Assembly: GCF_016863175.1 (NCBI RefSeq)
Contig: NZ_BOOJ01000032.1
Location: 62,001 to 126,000 of the forward strand
DNA from: Paraplanobispora siamensis
GTDB lineage: Bacteria; Actinomycetota; Actinomycetes; Streptosporangiales; Streptosporangiaceae
DNA: 64,000 nt
Reading direction: 5' to 3'
Position 1 is the first letter of the stretch, and each line of letters opens with the position of its first letter. Of this stretch, positions 17,860 to 25,932 are shown one piece after another. The notes beneath the pieces were generated by a model. That model did no database searches, was not told where the DNA came from, and worked only from the letters and a program-made list of their open reading frames with translations. A program made the position numbers and the translations under genes.

Positions 17860-18339
17860 TCAGTCCCGGCCGGAGCCGTCGGCCGGGGCGCCGGAGCCCG
17901 CGTCCGCGCTGAGGGCCGCCAGACGGCGCAGGGAGAAGCGGAAGAACGCCTCGTTCAGCGGTCGCAGCAACTTCCAGCCGAGCCGGCCGGCCGCGCCGAG
18001 CGGCAGGGCGAGATCCTCCTCCCAGACGATGGTGCTGCCGCCCTCACGGGGCAGCACCCGGAAGACCCCGGTGCCGCGCACCAGGCGTCCGGTGTGCCGG
18101 ACCGCGACCGTCGTCGGCGGGTCCCACTCGGTGATCTCCATGGTGTCCAGGAAGCCGATCGGGCCCACCCCGGTGAAGGCGGCGATCCCGCTCCCGGCGC
18201 CGCGGCCGTCGCCGGCCGTGACGCGCGCGTGGGTCAGGACCATCCACTCGTCGTGGCGGGGCCAGTCGGTCAGCACCGCGAAGACCCGGTCCGGGCTCGC
18301 CTGTGCGTTCATCGAGACGCTGATGCGGACATGGTTCAC
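17860..18339 (-). CDS. SRPBCC (START-like) superfamily protein
   Basis: A 159-aa protein with the SRPBCC / polyketide cyclase-like fold pattern: an N-terminal strand then ASPDRVFAVLTDWPRHDEWM, a middle ITEWDPPTTVAVRHTG, and a C-terminal helix LRPLNEAFFRFSLRRLAALS. The fold makes a hydrophobic ligand pocket. The family covers lipid transfer, cyclases and many uncharacterised proteins, so the ligand is unknown. GTG start at 18339 with GGAGG close upstream. Confidence 0.8.
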   Translation of the reverse strand: MNHVRISVSMNAQASPDRVFAVLTDWPRHDEWMVLTHARVTAGDGRGAGSGIAAFTGVGPIGFLDTMEITEWDPPTTVAVRHTGRLVRGTGVFRVLPREGGSTIVWEEDLALPLGAAGRLGWKLLRPLNEAFFRFSLRRLAALSADAGSGAPADGSGRD

Positions 18340-18537
18340 CCCTCCATGATCGCCCGGCCGCCCGCGGGATCGGCGCCGGGGTCGGCCATGACTCGCGGCT
18401 GAGCCGGGAGGGAGCCGGGTGATCTGACGTGTTTCTGGCAGATGTCGTTAAAGGTGATGTTCTAGTTATTCGGCGCGTCCGACGGTAGGCTGCCACGGCC
18501 GATATCGCAGCGACGGGCCACCGGTAGGGAGCGTTCG

Positions 18538-18759
18538 ATGACGGATGGCGAGAACGGGACTCCGGGTGTCTCCGAAACCGCGGAGTCCATGCTCCTGCCG
18601 CGCCGCGGCGACGCCCTCCGCTGCGCCCACCAGAGCGCCCGGCGCCGGTGCGTCCTGCCTCCCGATCACGCGCTGGAGCACGTCTACCCGCACCAGGCGG
18701 TGAACGCGGTCAGGATCGCAGCAGCGCGTCACGCATCCGCGCCGCAAGCCACTGCCTGA
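18538..18759 (+). CDS. Small hypothetical protein
   Basis: A 73-aa frame with GC-rich third codon positions and GGGAG about 9 bases before the ATG. Two cysteines and several His occur in CAHQSARRRCVLPPDHALEHVYP, which looks like a possible metal site. Its last 50 bases overlap the 3' end of the convergent TetR gene, which is a mild argument against it. I do not recognise it. Confidence 0.45.
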   Translation: MTDGENGTPGVSETAESMLLPRRGDALRCAHQSARRRCVLPPDHALEHVYPHQAVNAVRIAAARHASAPQATA

Positions 18760-19366
18760 AGGAGTCCTCGGGCCAGCCGCACTGGATCACCAGCGCGTTG
18801 TAGTGGGCCGGGTCGTTGAGGACCCACAGCACGTCGGTCGCCCGCCGCAGGTCCAGCTCCGGGCGGAGCGGCCCGAGATGGGCCAGCCGCTCGACCACCA
18901 TCGCGGCGCCCTTGCGGCGGTTGTCCTGCAGGGTGTTCCAGACGTCGGTCACCTCGCCCGCCGTGTCGGCGGCCCGGCGGACCGTCTCGAAGATCGGGGC
19001 CGCGCGGCCGCCGATCAGGGTGCACACCCGGGCGTAGGCGTCCAGGAGCTCGCCCTGGGTGGTGGCCTCCCACACGGGCCGGAACCACGGCCTGTCGGCG
19101 ACGGGGACGGGGGCGTCGTCACCGGCCAGGGCCTCGTCGAGCACCTGGCGCAGCAGCGCCGGCTTGGAGCCGAAGACGGCGAAGACGGTGGGGCGCGCGA
19201 CGCCCGCGGCGGCGGCGACGTCCGCCAGCGAGGTCGCGGCGTAGCCGCGCAGGACGAACAGCTCACCCGCCGCGGCGACGATCGCCCGGCGGGTCCGTCG
19301 CGCGCTCTCCTCGCGCAGCGGGGAACGGTACTGCCGCCGCGACCGCCCGTCCTTGACGCCCCCCAT
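18710..19366 (-). CDS. TetR family transcriptional regulator
   Basis: A 218-aa regulator with an N-terminal TetR HTH (about residues 25-75; RRAIVAAAGELFVLRGYAAT, then VAAAAGVARPTVFAVFGSK) and a variable C-terminal ligand domain. An 11-bp imperfect palindrome lies 22 bp upstream and is the likely operator. No divergent partner gene sits close upstream (rbpA is on the same strand), so its targets may be itself and distant genes. Confidence 0.88.
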   Translation of the reverse strand: MGGVKDGRSRRQYRSPLREESARRTRRAIVAAAGELFVLRGYAATSLADVAAAAGVARPTVFAVFGSKPALLRQVLDEALAGDDAPVPVADRPWFRPVWEATTQGELLDAYARVCTLIGGRAAPIFETVRRAADTAGEVTDVWNTLQDNRRKGAAMVVERLAHLGPLRPELDLRRATDVLWVLNDPAHYNALVIQCGWPEDSFRQWLAARMRDALLRS

Positions 19367-19387
19367 GTTCGTGGATACTACTGAATT

Positions 19388-19413
19388 ATTCGATAGACCT
19401 CCGTCTACCGAAT
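19388..19413. promoter_or_regulatory. TetR operator candidate
   Basis: ATTCGATAGAC, four bases, GTCTACCGAAT: the arms match at 10 of 11 positions as an inverted repeat, immediately upstream of the TetR gene. The size and spacing fit a TetR dimer site. Confidence 0.6.
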
Positions 19414-19447
19414 GCTGGGAGGCCAGGAGGGGGACTTCCCGGCAAAA

Positions 19448-19488
19448 CCGGAACCCCCGGCACCCGTCATGGGCGCCGGGGGTTCCGG
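19448..19488 (-). terminator. Rho-independent terminator of rbpA
   Basis: CCGGAACCCCCGGC and GCCGGGGGTTCCGG form a perfect 14-bp stem with a 13-base loop that can itself pair (CCC/GGG). Read on the minus strand it is followed directly by TTTTGCC, so it has both stem and U-tract. It lies 25 bases past the rbpA stop. Confidence 0.85.
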
Positions 19489-19513
19489 TCGTTCCCGCTC
19501 TGTTCCCGAACGG

Positions 19514-19858
19514 TCAGGCGCTCTTGCGGCGCTGGGCGCGAAGTATCGCCAGGCGCTCGTTGAGCACCTCCTCGAGGTCCTCGATCGTACGGCGCTCCAG
19601 CAGCATGTCCCAGTGGGTCCGCGGGGGCTTGGCCTTCTTGGCCTCGGGCAGCTCGCCGTCGACCCGCAGCGCGGTCACGCCGCACATGCGGCACTCCCAG
19701 GTCGCCGGGATCTCCGCTTCAGCCGCAAGAGGGACGTCGAATCGATGGCCCTTCGGGCAAATGTAGGACACCTCCTGGCGCGGGGCCAGATCGGTGTTGC
19801 GGTCGTTCTCGTAGCTGGTCGCCCCGAGTCGGGTACCGCGCAGCGCACGCTCGCCCAT
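19514..19858 (-). CDS. rbpA: RNA polymerase-binding protein RbpA
   Basis: A 114-aa RbpA. It binds RNA polymerase and the principal sigma factor, stabilises open complexes and affects rifampicin tolerance. The core zinc-binding region has CPKGH and CRMCG. The sigma-interacting helix near the C-terminus is RRTIEDLEEVLNERLAILR. ATG at 19858 has AGGAGG about nine bases upstream. A SigR-type promoter precedes it and a strong terminator follows, so it is monocistronic. Regulation by SigR is known for rbpA in Streptomyces coelicolor and fits the promoter seen here. Confidence 0.96.
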   Translation of the reverse strand: MGERALRGTRLGATSYENDRNTDLAPRQEVSYICPKGHRFDVPLAAEAEIPATWECRMCGVTALRVDGELPEAKKAKPPRTHWDMLLERRTIEDLEEVLNERLAILRAQRRKSA

Positions 19859-19912
19859 GTCTCAATGCCTCCTGAGGGCCCCGTCGTGAGGGGTTCGTCT
19901 CCCACGGCGTAC

Positions 19913-19938
19913 AACGCTTGATACCGTGTGTGGATTCC
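19913..19938 (-). promoter_or_regulatory. SigR-type promoter of rbpA
   Basis: On the minus strand: GGAAT, 18 bases, GTT, matching the SigR consensus GGAAT-N18/19-GTT. The expected transcript start is near 19905, giving a leader of about 47 bases before the ATG at 19858. SigR answers thiol-oxidative stress in actinomycetes. Confidence 0.7.
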
Positions 19939-19997
19939 CACCCACGACGTGATCCAATCGCGTGTTTTCAACGTGGTCGTCTGGAGACCCTTTTCTG

Positions 19998-20064
19998 GAG
20001 GTTTCGCCGAGGTTCCCCGGAGGTTCCTCAGAGGTTGTCCGAAGGTTCCCCGGAAGGTTCCTCA
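19998..20064. repeat. Six tandem 11-bp repeats upstream of rbpA
   Basis: Six near-copies of the unit GAGGTTCCCCG (first position G or A; last four bases vary) run head to tail with an 11-bp period, one with an extra base. The array ends exactly at the stop codon of the MFS gene and sits about 60-130 bp upstream of the rbpA promoter. One unit per helical turn could present a protein-binding face. Function is unknown. Confidence 0.75.
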
Positions 20065-21423
20065 GATGCGTTCGGGCACCGGATTGCCCGCCGCGCGGAT
20101 GGCCTTGGGAAGGTTGATCGCGGCCAGGCCGGCGAGGCCGACCACGAAGAAGATGACCAGGGTGAGGATGCCCAGCCGGTAGCTGTCGGTCAGCTGCAGG
20201 GCCAGGCCGAGGGTGAACGAGCCGAGGAACGTCGAGCCCTTGTCGCTGATCTCGTACAGGCTGTAGTACTCCGCCTCCTTGCCCCGGGGGATCACGTGGG
20301 AGAACAGCGAGCGCGACAGCGCCTGGGTGCCGCCCATCACGATCGCGATGGCGAAGCCGAGCGCGAAGAACGCCGCCGCCGAGCCCTTGGGCAGGAAGTA
20401 CGCGATGGTCACCACGATGGTCCAGGCCACCAGCGCGGCCATCACGACCCGCTTGGCCCCGAAGGAGCCCGCCAGCCTGCCCAGCAGCAGCGCGCCGCCG
20501 AAGGCCACGAACTGCACCATCAGGATCGCCGCGATGCGCACCGTCTGGTCCAGGCCGAGTTCCTTGTCGGCGTAGGTGGCCGAGAAGGAGATGACCGTCT
20601 GCACGCCGTCGTTGTAGATCAGGTAGACGACCAGGAAGGCCAGCGTCAGCGGGTAGGCGCGCAGGCCCTTGATCGTACGGCCCAGCTGCCGGAAGCTGCC
20701 GATCACGGCCCGCCCCGCGCTCTCCGTCCCCGGGGCGAGGGCCCGCCGGTTGCGCAGCCGCAGCATCGGGATCACCGTGAACCCGCCCCACCACAGGCCG
20801 GAGGAGGCCAGCGCGATGCGGACCGCGTCGCCCTCGGTGACGCCGAAGGACTCGTGGTAGAGGAACAGCACCAGGTGGATCACGAGCAGCAGGCCGCCGC
20901 CGAGGTAGCCGAAGCCCCAGCCCCGCGCCGAGACCCCGTCGCGCTCGTCGGGCGTGGCGATCTCCGGCAGGAACGAGTTGTAGACCACGAACGCGGCGGC
21001 GAAGCTGACGCTGGCGATGATGAACAGCCAGCCGCCCAGCAGATAGCGGTCGCCGGACAGGAACCAGAAGCAGACCGTGGCCCCCGCGCCCAGGTAGGCG
21101 AAGACCCCCATGATCTCCTTCTTGCGGCCGGTGTGGTCGGCCAGCGCCCCCACCATGGGCATCAGGATGATCTGCAGGATGGCGGCGACGCCCACCACGA
21201 ACGAGTAGTAGGCGCTGGGCCGCACGTCGAACCAGAGAACCGGGATGTACTCCGCCCCGGCGGCCTTCGCGGCGGTCTCGGCGATCGTGGTCAGGTACGG
21301 GCCGAGGAACACGGTCAGGACGGTGGTGGGGAAGGCCGAGTTGGCCCAGTCGTACCAGTACCAGCCGCGTTGCTCGCGGCGGCGGGCCTGGGGGGTCTCT
21401 TCGACGGCCGGTGGGGCGGTCAT
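20062..21423 (-). CDS. UMF1-type MFS transporter (Atg22-like)
   Basis: A 453-aa membrane protein with about 12 hydrophobic segments. The N-terminal motif YDWANSAFPTTVLTVFLGPYL is the mark of the UMF1 / vacuole-effluxer (Atg22-like) branch of the major facilitator superfamily. The loop DHTGRKKEIMG between TM2 and TM3 is the MFS motif. In yeast Atg22 exports amino acids from the vacuole; bacterial substrates are unknown. ATG at 21423 has CCGAGGA upstream. Confidence 0.87.
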   Translation of the reverse strand: MTAPPAVEETPQARRREQRGWYWYDWANSAFPTTVLTVFLGPYLTTIAETAAKAAGAEYIPVLWFDVRPSAYYSFVVGVAAILQIILMPMVGALADHTGRKKEIMGVFAYLGAGATVCFWFLSGDRYLLGGWLFIIASVSFAAAFVVYNSFLPEIATPDERDGVSARGWGFGYLGGGLLLVIHLVLFLYHESFGVTEGDAVRIALASSGLWWGGFTVIPMLRLRNRRALAPGTESAGRAVIGSFRQLGRTIKGLRAYPLTLAFLVVYLIYNDGVQTVISFSATYADKELGLDQTVRIAAILMVQFVAFGGALLLGRLAGSFGAKRVVMAALVAWTIVVTIAYFLPKGSAAAFFALGFAIAIVMGGTQALSRSLFSHVIPRGKEAEYYSLYEISDKGSTFLGSFTLGLALQLTDSYRLGILTLVIFFVVGLAGLAAINLPKAIRAAGNPVPERI

Positions 21424-21540
21424 GGGCGGTCCTCGGTTCGTTCGGGGGTGGGGGGAGGCCCGGTACGGCGGTGCGCCGCGCCGGAAAGGTCGCTGGATCG
21501 GATGTCGTCGAGGCCCGGATGCCACAGGAGCGCCCACGGG

Positions 21541-21563
21541 GCCCGCGCCGGGCGGCCGCGGGC
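21541..21563 (-). terminator. Hairpin after glycerophosphodiesterase gene
   Basis: GCCCGCG and CGCGGGC form a 7-bp stem with a 9-base loop just past the stop of the minus-strand gene at 21566. No U-tract, so support is modest. Confidence 0.35.
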
Positions 21564-21565
21564 GG

Positions 21566-22399
21566 TCAGGCGGCGAGCTCCCGCGGGTACCACTGGCCCC
21601 GCGACCGGAGCACCTCGCGCAGGCCGGAGATGTTGTCGGTCATCACCCCGTCCACGCCCATGTCGAGCAGGCGCTCCATCGCCCGGGTGTCGTTGACGGT
21701 CCACACGTGGATCTGCATGCCGAGGGCGTGCGCCGTACGGATCAGGGCCGGGGTGGTGACCCGAAGCCCCCGCACGCCCACCGGCACCTGCGCGCACGGC
21801 ACCCCCGCGCGGGCCAGCCGGGTGAGCAGGCGGCCGTAGGCCGAGGTCACCGCGGCGGCGCGCAGCGTGGCCACGCCCCGCGGGCCGAGGGCCGAGCACA
21901 CGTCCCGCCCGATCGCGGCGCGGGCGCGGGCGAGCCGCTCGTCGGAGAAGGAGGTCAGGCAGACGCGGTCGTAGGCGTTGGTCCGCCTGATCACCTCGGC
22001 CAGCGGGGCGATGGCCTCCGACTCCTTGACGTCGATGTTGAAGCGCGCCTGCGGCCAGGAGCCCAGCAGGTCCTCCATGAGCGGGATCTCGTCGACGCCG
22101 CCGATCCGGGCCTCGCGCACCGCCCGGTACGGCAGGGCGGCGATCCGCCCGGTCCGGTCGGTCACCCGGTCCAGGGTGTGGTCGTGGAAGGCCAGCAGCA
22201 CGCCGTCGGCGGTGGCGTGGGCGTCGGTCTCCAGATAGGTGTAGCCGAGCTCCACCGCGCGGGCGAAGGCCGCGTGGGTGTTCTCCCGGCCCTCCGACGC
22301 TCCGCCCCGGTGGGCGAAGGCGAGAGGTCCGGGATGGTCGAGGAAGGGGTAACGGCGCTGCACGGCAGGAGTATGCCCGGTATGGGAGCGGCTCGTCAT
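21566..22399 (-). CDS. Glycerophosphodiester phosphodiesterase
   Basis: A 277-aa GDPD-family enzyme that cleaves glycerophosphodiesters to glycerol 3-phosphate and an alcohol. TIM-barrel motifs: AFAHRGGASEGRENT (catalytic His, Arg, metal Glu), ETDAHATADGVLLAFHDHTLDRVT (Glu, Asp, catalytic His), FNIDVKE, and the C-terminal VWTVND and GVDGVMTDN. No signal peptide, so it probably works in the cytoplasm. ATG at 22399 lacks a clear ribosome site; GTG at 22363 would give a shorter protein and also fits the domain. Confidence 0.88.
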   Translation of the reverse strand: MTSRSHTGHTPAVQRRYPFLDHPGPLAFAHRGGASEGRENTHAAFARAVELGYTYLETDAHATADGVLLAFHDHTLDRVTDRTGRIAALPYRAVREARIGGVDEIPLMEDLLGSWPQARFNIDVKESEAIAPLAEVIRRTNAYDRVCLTSFSDERLARARAAIGRDVCSALGPRGVATLRAAAVTSAYGRLLTRLARAGVPCAQVPVGVRGLRVTTPALIRTAHALGMQIHVWTVNDTRAMERLLDMGVDGVMTDNISGLREVLRSRGQWYPRELAA

Positions 22400-22585
22400 C
22401 GCACGTGGGTGAACGTTTGGGTCACGGGCCTCCAAAACGTCGCTTCCACCCGGTGCCGCCGTCGATCCGGGACCGCGGAGCGAAGGACATGTGACACCGA
22501 GGTGACAGCGGGCTGAAAGCACCGGACGCCACCCTGGACTCCGCCGGCTGAGGAATATCCGGACGTGCGATTGGAACGGAGCGAA

Positions 22586-23290
22586 ATGAATACCCACGTG
22601 CAGGAGTTCAGTGTGCAGGACCGATACTGCGGTCCGAAGGGAATGGTCAACGGCGGGTGGATCTCGGGCCTGCTGGCCAGTTATCTGCCGTCCGCGGGCG
22701 CGGTCGAGGTGACGCTGCGGGCGCCGACCCCGGTGGACGCCGGCCTGCGGATCGAGCGCGCCGGCTCCCGGGTGGAGCTCTTCCACGGGACCGAGCTGCT
22801 CGTGGAGGCCGTCCCGGCGGAGGAGGACCCGCTGCCGCCGCCTTTCGTCCCCCTCGACCAGGCCAGGAGGGCCGAGCGGCACTTCGTCGGCGCCGGATCC
22901 CACCCGTTCCCGGACTGCTTCGTCTGCGGAGAGCGCGAGCCCGGCAACGGGATGCGCATCCACCCCGGGACGGTCGGCGCGCCGGGCACCGTCGCCGCCT
23001 CGTGGTTCGCCCACCCGGTCCTGGCCGAGTGGGCGGCGTCCATGCCGCTGACCCATGTGTGGGGGGCGCTGGACTGTCCTTCGGGCTGGGCGCACCTTGA
23101 ACCGGGCGGGGTGGCGCTGCTGGGCAGGATCACGGCCCGGGTGCACCGGCAGGTCGTTCCGGGCAGGACCTATGTGGTCGTCGCCCGCAGGCAGGGGCGG
23201 GAGCGGCGCAAGCTCTTCGCGAGCTCGGCGGTGTACGAGGTGGACGGAAGGCTGGTCGCGGCCGCGGGGGCCACGTGGATCGAGATGTGA
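22586..23290 (+). CDS. Hotdog-fold-like protein, possible thioesterase
   Basis: A 234-aa protein whose two halves both resemble hotdog modules (MVNGGWISGLLASYL and VTLRAPTPVDAGL in the first; CFVCGEREPGNGMRIHPG and RITARVHRQVVPGRTYVVV in the second). The Cys-x2-Cys-Gly segment is common in actinobacterial proteins of this type. The role could be acyl-CoA binding or hydrolysis, but no catalytic residue can be assigned. ATG at 22586 has GGAG four bases before it. Confidence 0.65.
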   Translation: MNTHVQEFSVQDRYCGPKGMVNGGWISGLLASYLPSAGAVEVTLRAPTPVDAGLRIERAGSRVELFHGTELLVEAVPAEEDPLPPPFVPLDQARRAERHFVGAGSHPFPDCFVCGEREPGNGMRIHPGTVGAPGTVAASWFAHPVLAEWAASMPLTHVWGALDCPSGWAHLEPGGVALLGRITARVHRQVVPGRTYVVVARRQGRERRKLFASSAVYEVDGRLVAAAGATWIEM

Positions 23291-23305
23291 CCGGGGCGCG
23301 GTGAC

Positions 23306-23584
23306 CTACATGGCGGCCTTCTGGCGGGACGTCGCCAGGGCGGCCGCGGTGCGCTCGTCGGGGCTGGTGCCGCCCCAGACCCCGTGCATCTGACGGGTGC
23401 TGATGGCGTAGTCCAGGCACTGCGCCCGCACCGGGCAGCGGCGGCAGACGGCCTTGGCGTGCTCATGCTGCATCTGCCCGGGGCCCTGGGGCGAGATGGG
23501 GAAGAACAACTCCGGATCCTCGCTGAGGCAGGCGGCCTGACGGGACCAGTGGGTGATGAAGGAGATGTCAGTGTGAGAAGACAT
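23306..23584 (-). CDS. WhiB-like iron-sulfur transcription factor
   Basis: A 92-aa Wbl protein. The four cluster-binding cysteines lie in QAACLSEDPELFFP, VCRRCPV and AQCLDYAI, followed by the turn GVWGGTSPDER that contacts the sigma factor and a short basic Ala-rich tail. Wbl proteins hold a [4Fe-4S] cluster and act with SigA. Length and motif fit the WhiB1/WblE group, but assignment to one class is not certain. The 126-bp upstream region is relatively AT-rich and probably holds the promoter. Confidence 0.93.
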   Translation of the reverse strand: MSSHTDISFITHWSRQAACLSEDPELFFPISPQGPGQMQHEHAKAVCRRCPVRAQCLDYAISTRQMHGVWGGTSPDERTAAALATSRQKAAM

Positions 23585-23710
23585 AGTGAATCCAATGAGA
23601 GTCTGGGAGAAACCCGACTACCGTCGGCCCAACTGCTCATTCGGATGCCCTTGCCTGTCGGGTTCATACGATTTCGGGAGAGAAAAATACGTAAAATTAG
23701 GACCGGGAAA

Positions 23711-24712
23711 TCATGATCGTCGCAGCAGCGAGATAACCGCCCGTTCCACTCCGCCCCGCGTGGCGAGCTGCCCGAAACCTGCCTCGGCGCCCAGTTCGGT
23801 GAGCGCCCGGGCGATCGTCCGTCCCCTGTGGTAGGCCTCGATGACGCGGGGGTCCACGTAGGAGGCCCGGGCCACCGCGGGCGTGTTGCCCAGATAGCCG
23901 GCCACCTCCTTCATCACCCTGGCCACCGCCTTCTCCCTGCCGTGCTTGGAGCGCATCCGGGCGGAGACGGCTAGGCCGACCGCGGCCAGCACGGTCCCGT
24001 GCCAGGTCCGGAAGTCCTTGGCCGACACTTCGCACTCGAACGTCTCGCGCAGGTAGGCGTTGATGTCGTCGCTGCGCACGTCGGTCCAGCCGGAGCCGTT
24101 CTCGTAGCGCAGCAGCTCCCCCTCCTCCCCGGCCCGGTGCAGGGAGGTGATCACCTTGCACACGTCCGTGTCGATGATCTCCACCTCGCGGTGCTTGCCG
24201 CCCTTGGCCGGATAGGAGCAGGTGACCCGGCCGCCGGCGCAGGCGACGTGCTCCATCCTGAGCGTGGCGAGCCCGAACGACTCGTAGGACTCGCCGCCCA
24301 CCCGGAAGAAACCGACGTCGAGCATCCTGGCCGCCGCGGCGAGCACCCGATCGCGCGTCAGCTCCGGCTGCTCCAGGTGCTCGGCGACGCGCTCGCGGAA
24401 CTTCGGCAGCCGCTCGGCCATCTCCAGCACCCGGTCGAACTTGACCCGGTCCTGCTCCTGGCGCCAGACGTCGTGATAGCGGTACTGCCGGCGCCCGGCC
24501 GAGTCGGTGCCGACCGCCTGGATGTGCCCGTCGCGCGTCCGGCAGATCCACACGTCGGTCCAGGCGGGCGGGAGGGCCAGCGCCTTGATCCGGTCGAGGG
24601 TACGGCGGTCGCGGACCTGCCGGCCGTCGGCGTAGTGGTAGCTGAAACCCCGTCCCCGGCGGCGGCGCAGGATGCCGGGCTCGGCGGGATCACTTTGGCG
24701 CAGTTCGGTCAT
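23711..24712 (-). CDS. DNA topoisomerase IB
   Basis: A 333-aa poxvirus-type topoisomerase IB, relaxing supercoils through a 3'-phosphotyrosine. N-terminal domain about residues 15-90 (GRGFSYHYADGR, LALPPAWTDVWIC). The catalytic domain has the SYPAKGGKHREVEI lysine hairpin, DFRTWHGTVLAA (Arg and His) and the nucleophile Tyr in ARASYVDPRVIEAYHRG. Free-standing gene; ATG at 24712. Confidence 0.92.
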   Translation of the reverse strand: MTELRQSDPAEPGILRRRRGRGFSYHYADGRQVRDRRTLDRIKALALPPAWTDVWICRTRDGHIQAVGTDSAGRRQYRYHDVWRQEQDRVKFDRVLEMAERLPKFRERVAEHLEQPELTRDRVLAAAARMLDVGFFRVGGESYESFGLATLRMEHVACAGGRVTCSYPAKGGKHREVEIIDTDVCKVITSLHRAGEEGELLRYENGSGWTDVRSDDINAYLRETFECEVSAKDFRTWHGTVLAAVGLAVSARMRSKHGREKAVARVMKEVAGYLGNTPAVARASYVDPRVIEAYHRGRTIARALTELGAEAGFGQLATRGGVERAVISLLRRS

Positions 24713-24966
24713 GGGCCCCCTCTACCCAGACTCCCTCAACCGAGACGGGCGGACGGGTCCCCGTAAATGAAGAACTGGAAAAGGGGAATGTGCGTGTCCG
24801 GAACGCGTGGCGGAGTGGAGCGGACCACCGGCCCCCGGTGTTCGATCGTCTCGCGCCTGCTCGTTCCGCGGGGCGTCGCTCCATGGCGCACCGTTCCGCG
24901 GGGCGCCGTTCCGCACCGCACTGTCGCACTGTTTCGCAGGCACATCGCCGAGATCGGGGAGATTTC
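24713..24966. other. 254-bp gap with a short direct repeat
   Basis: Between the divergent topoisomerase and PPOX genes. A 12-base direct repeat (CGTTCCGCGGGG) occurs at about 24862 and 24892. No gene or regulator site is recognised. Confidence 0.4.
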
Positions 24967-25365
24967 GTGGACAAGCTGACCGAAGAGGCCAAGGAGCTGT
25001 TCCGGCAGCCGTGGCACGCCTGGGTGGCCACCGTACGGCCCGACGGCTCCTTGCACAGCACCGTCGTCTGGGTGGACGTCGAGGGCGACGACGTCGTGTT
25101 CAACACCGCCGTCGGCCGGGCCAAGGAGCGCCACCTGCGCGCCAACCCCCAGGTGTCGGTGAGCGTGCTGGACCCCAAGGACCCCTTCCACCTGGTGAGC
25201 GTCTCCGGCACCGCCGAGCTGGAACCGGAGGGGGCCGACGAGGTCATCGACCGCCTGGCGAACAAGTATCTGGGCGTGGAGACCTACCCCTACCGCCAGG
25301 AGGGGGAGCAGCGCATCACGGTCCGGGTGACCCCCCAGCGGGTGATCTACAACCCCGGCGGCTGA
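24967..25365 (+). CDS. PPOX-class F420-dependent oxidoreductase family protein
   Basis: A 132-aa split-barrel protein of the pyridoxamine-phosphate-oxidase-like fold used for FMN or F420 in actinobacteria. Motifs include HAWVATVRPDGSLHSTVVWVDVEGD, GRAKERHLRANPQVSVSV and the C-terminal RITVRVTPQRVIY. GTG at 24967 has GGGGAG five bases upstream; the frame is open further up but looks non-coding. Cofactor choice (F420 rather than FMN) is inferred from family resemblance. Substrate unknown. Confidence 0.82.
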   Translation: MDKLTEEAKELFRQPWHAWVATVRPDGSLHSTVVWVDVEGDDVVFNTAVGRAKERHLRANPQVSVSVLDPKDPFHLVSVSGTAELEPEGADEVIDRLANKYLGVETYPYRQEGEQRITVRVTPQRVIYNPGG

Positions 25366-25533
25366 TCCGCCGCCCCGCCGCCGGGAGTCCCCCCTTCCGG
25401 CGGCGCCCGCCGGGTCCGGACGCCCCTGCTCGCGGGCGCCGTACCCGGCGGAGACGTGTCGCGCCCGGCGGAGATCGGGAGCCGGGATGACGGCTAGCAT
25501 GTCGCCCTGAACCGTGACAAACGGAAGGGCTGG

Positions 25534-25932
25534 GTGTTGAAGGATCTCGGAGACGGGTTCCGCGCCTTCTGGCGTGAGCGTCATCTGTGCACGCTGACCA
25601 CCATGCGGACCGACGGCTCCCCGCACGTCGTCCCGGTGGGGGTGACGCTGGACGTGGACACCGCCACGGCCCGCGTGATCTCCTCGGGAGGCTCCCGCAA
25701 GGTCCGCAACGTCCTGGCCGCCGCGGACGCCGGGCGGGATGCCCGGGTCGCCGTCTGCCAGGTGGACGGGCGGCGCTGGTCCACCCTGGAGGGGTACGCG
25801 GTCGTCCGCCGCGACCCGGGGTCGGTCGCCGACGCCGAGCGCCGATACGCCGAGCGCTACCGGACGCCCCGCGAGAACCCCGCCCGCGTCGTCATCGAGA
25901 TCCAGGTCACCCGGGTGATGGGCAATGTCTGA
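25534..25932 (+). CDS. PPOX-fold protein translationally coupled to cobL
   Basis: A second 132-aa split-barrel flavin/F420-type protein: LCTLTTMRTDGSPHVVPVGVTLD, SGGSRKVRNVLAAADAG, RWSTLEGYAVVRRDPG and a C-terminal VIEIQVTRVMG. It is only a distant relative of the preceding gene, not a tandem copy. GTG at 25534 is preceded by GGAAGG. Its 3' end overlaps the cobL start by 8 bases, so the two are probably in one transcript, which hints at a redox or cofactor role tied to cobalamin. That link is inference. Confidence 0.8.
   Translation: MLKDLGDGFRAFWRERHLCTLTTMRTDGSPHVVPVGVTLDVDTATARVISSGGSRKVRNVLAAADAGRDARVAVCQVDGRRWSTLEGYAVVRRDPGSVADAERRYAERYRTPRENPARVVIEIQVTRVMGNV

Noticed and set aside
24866-24905. 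Direct repeat considered as an attachment site
   Set aside because: Too short, no integrase or tRNA nearby, and it falls in a simple GC-rich gap.
25366-25533. Possible gene in the gap between the two PPOX genes
   Set aside because: No start with a ribosome site gives a plausible protein; it is best read as a promoter region.
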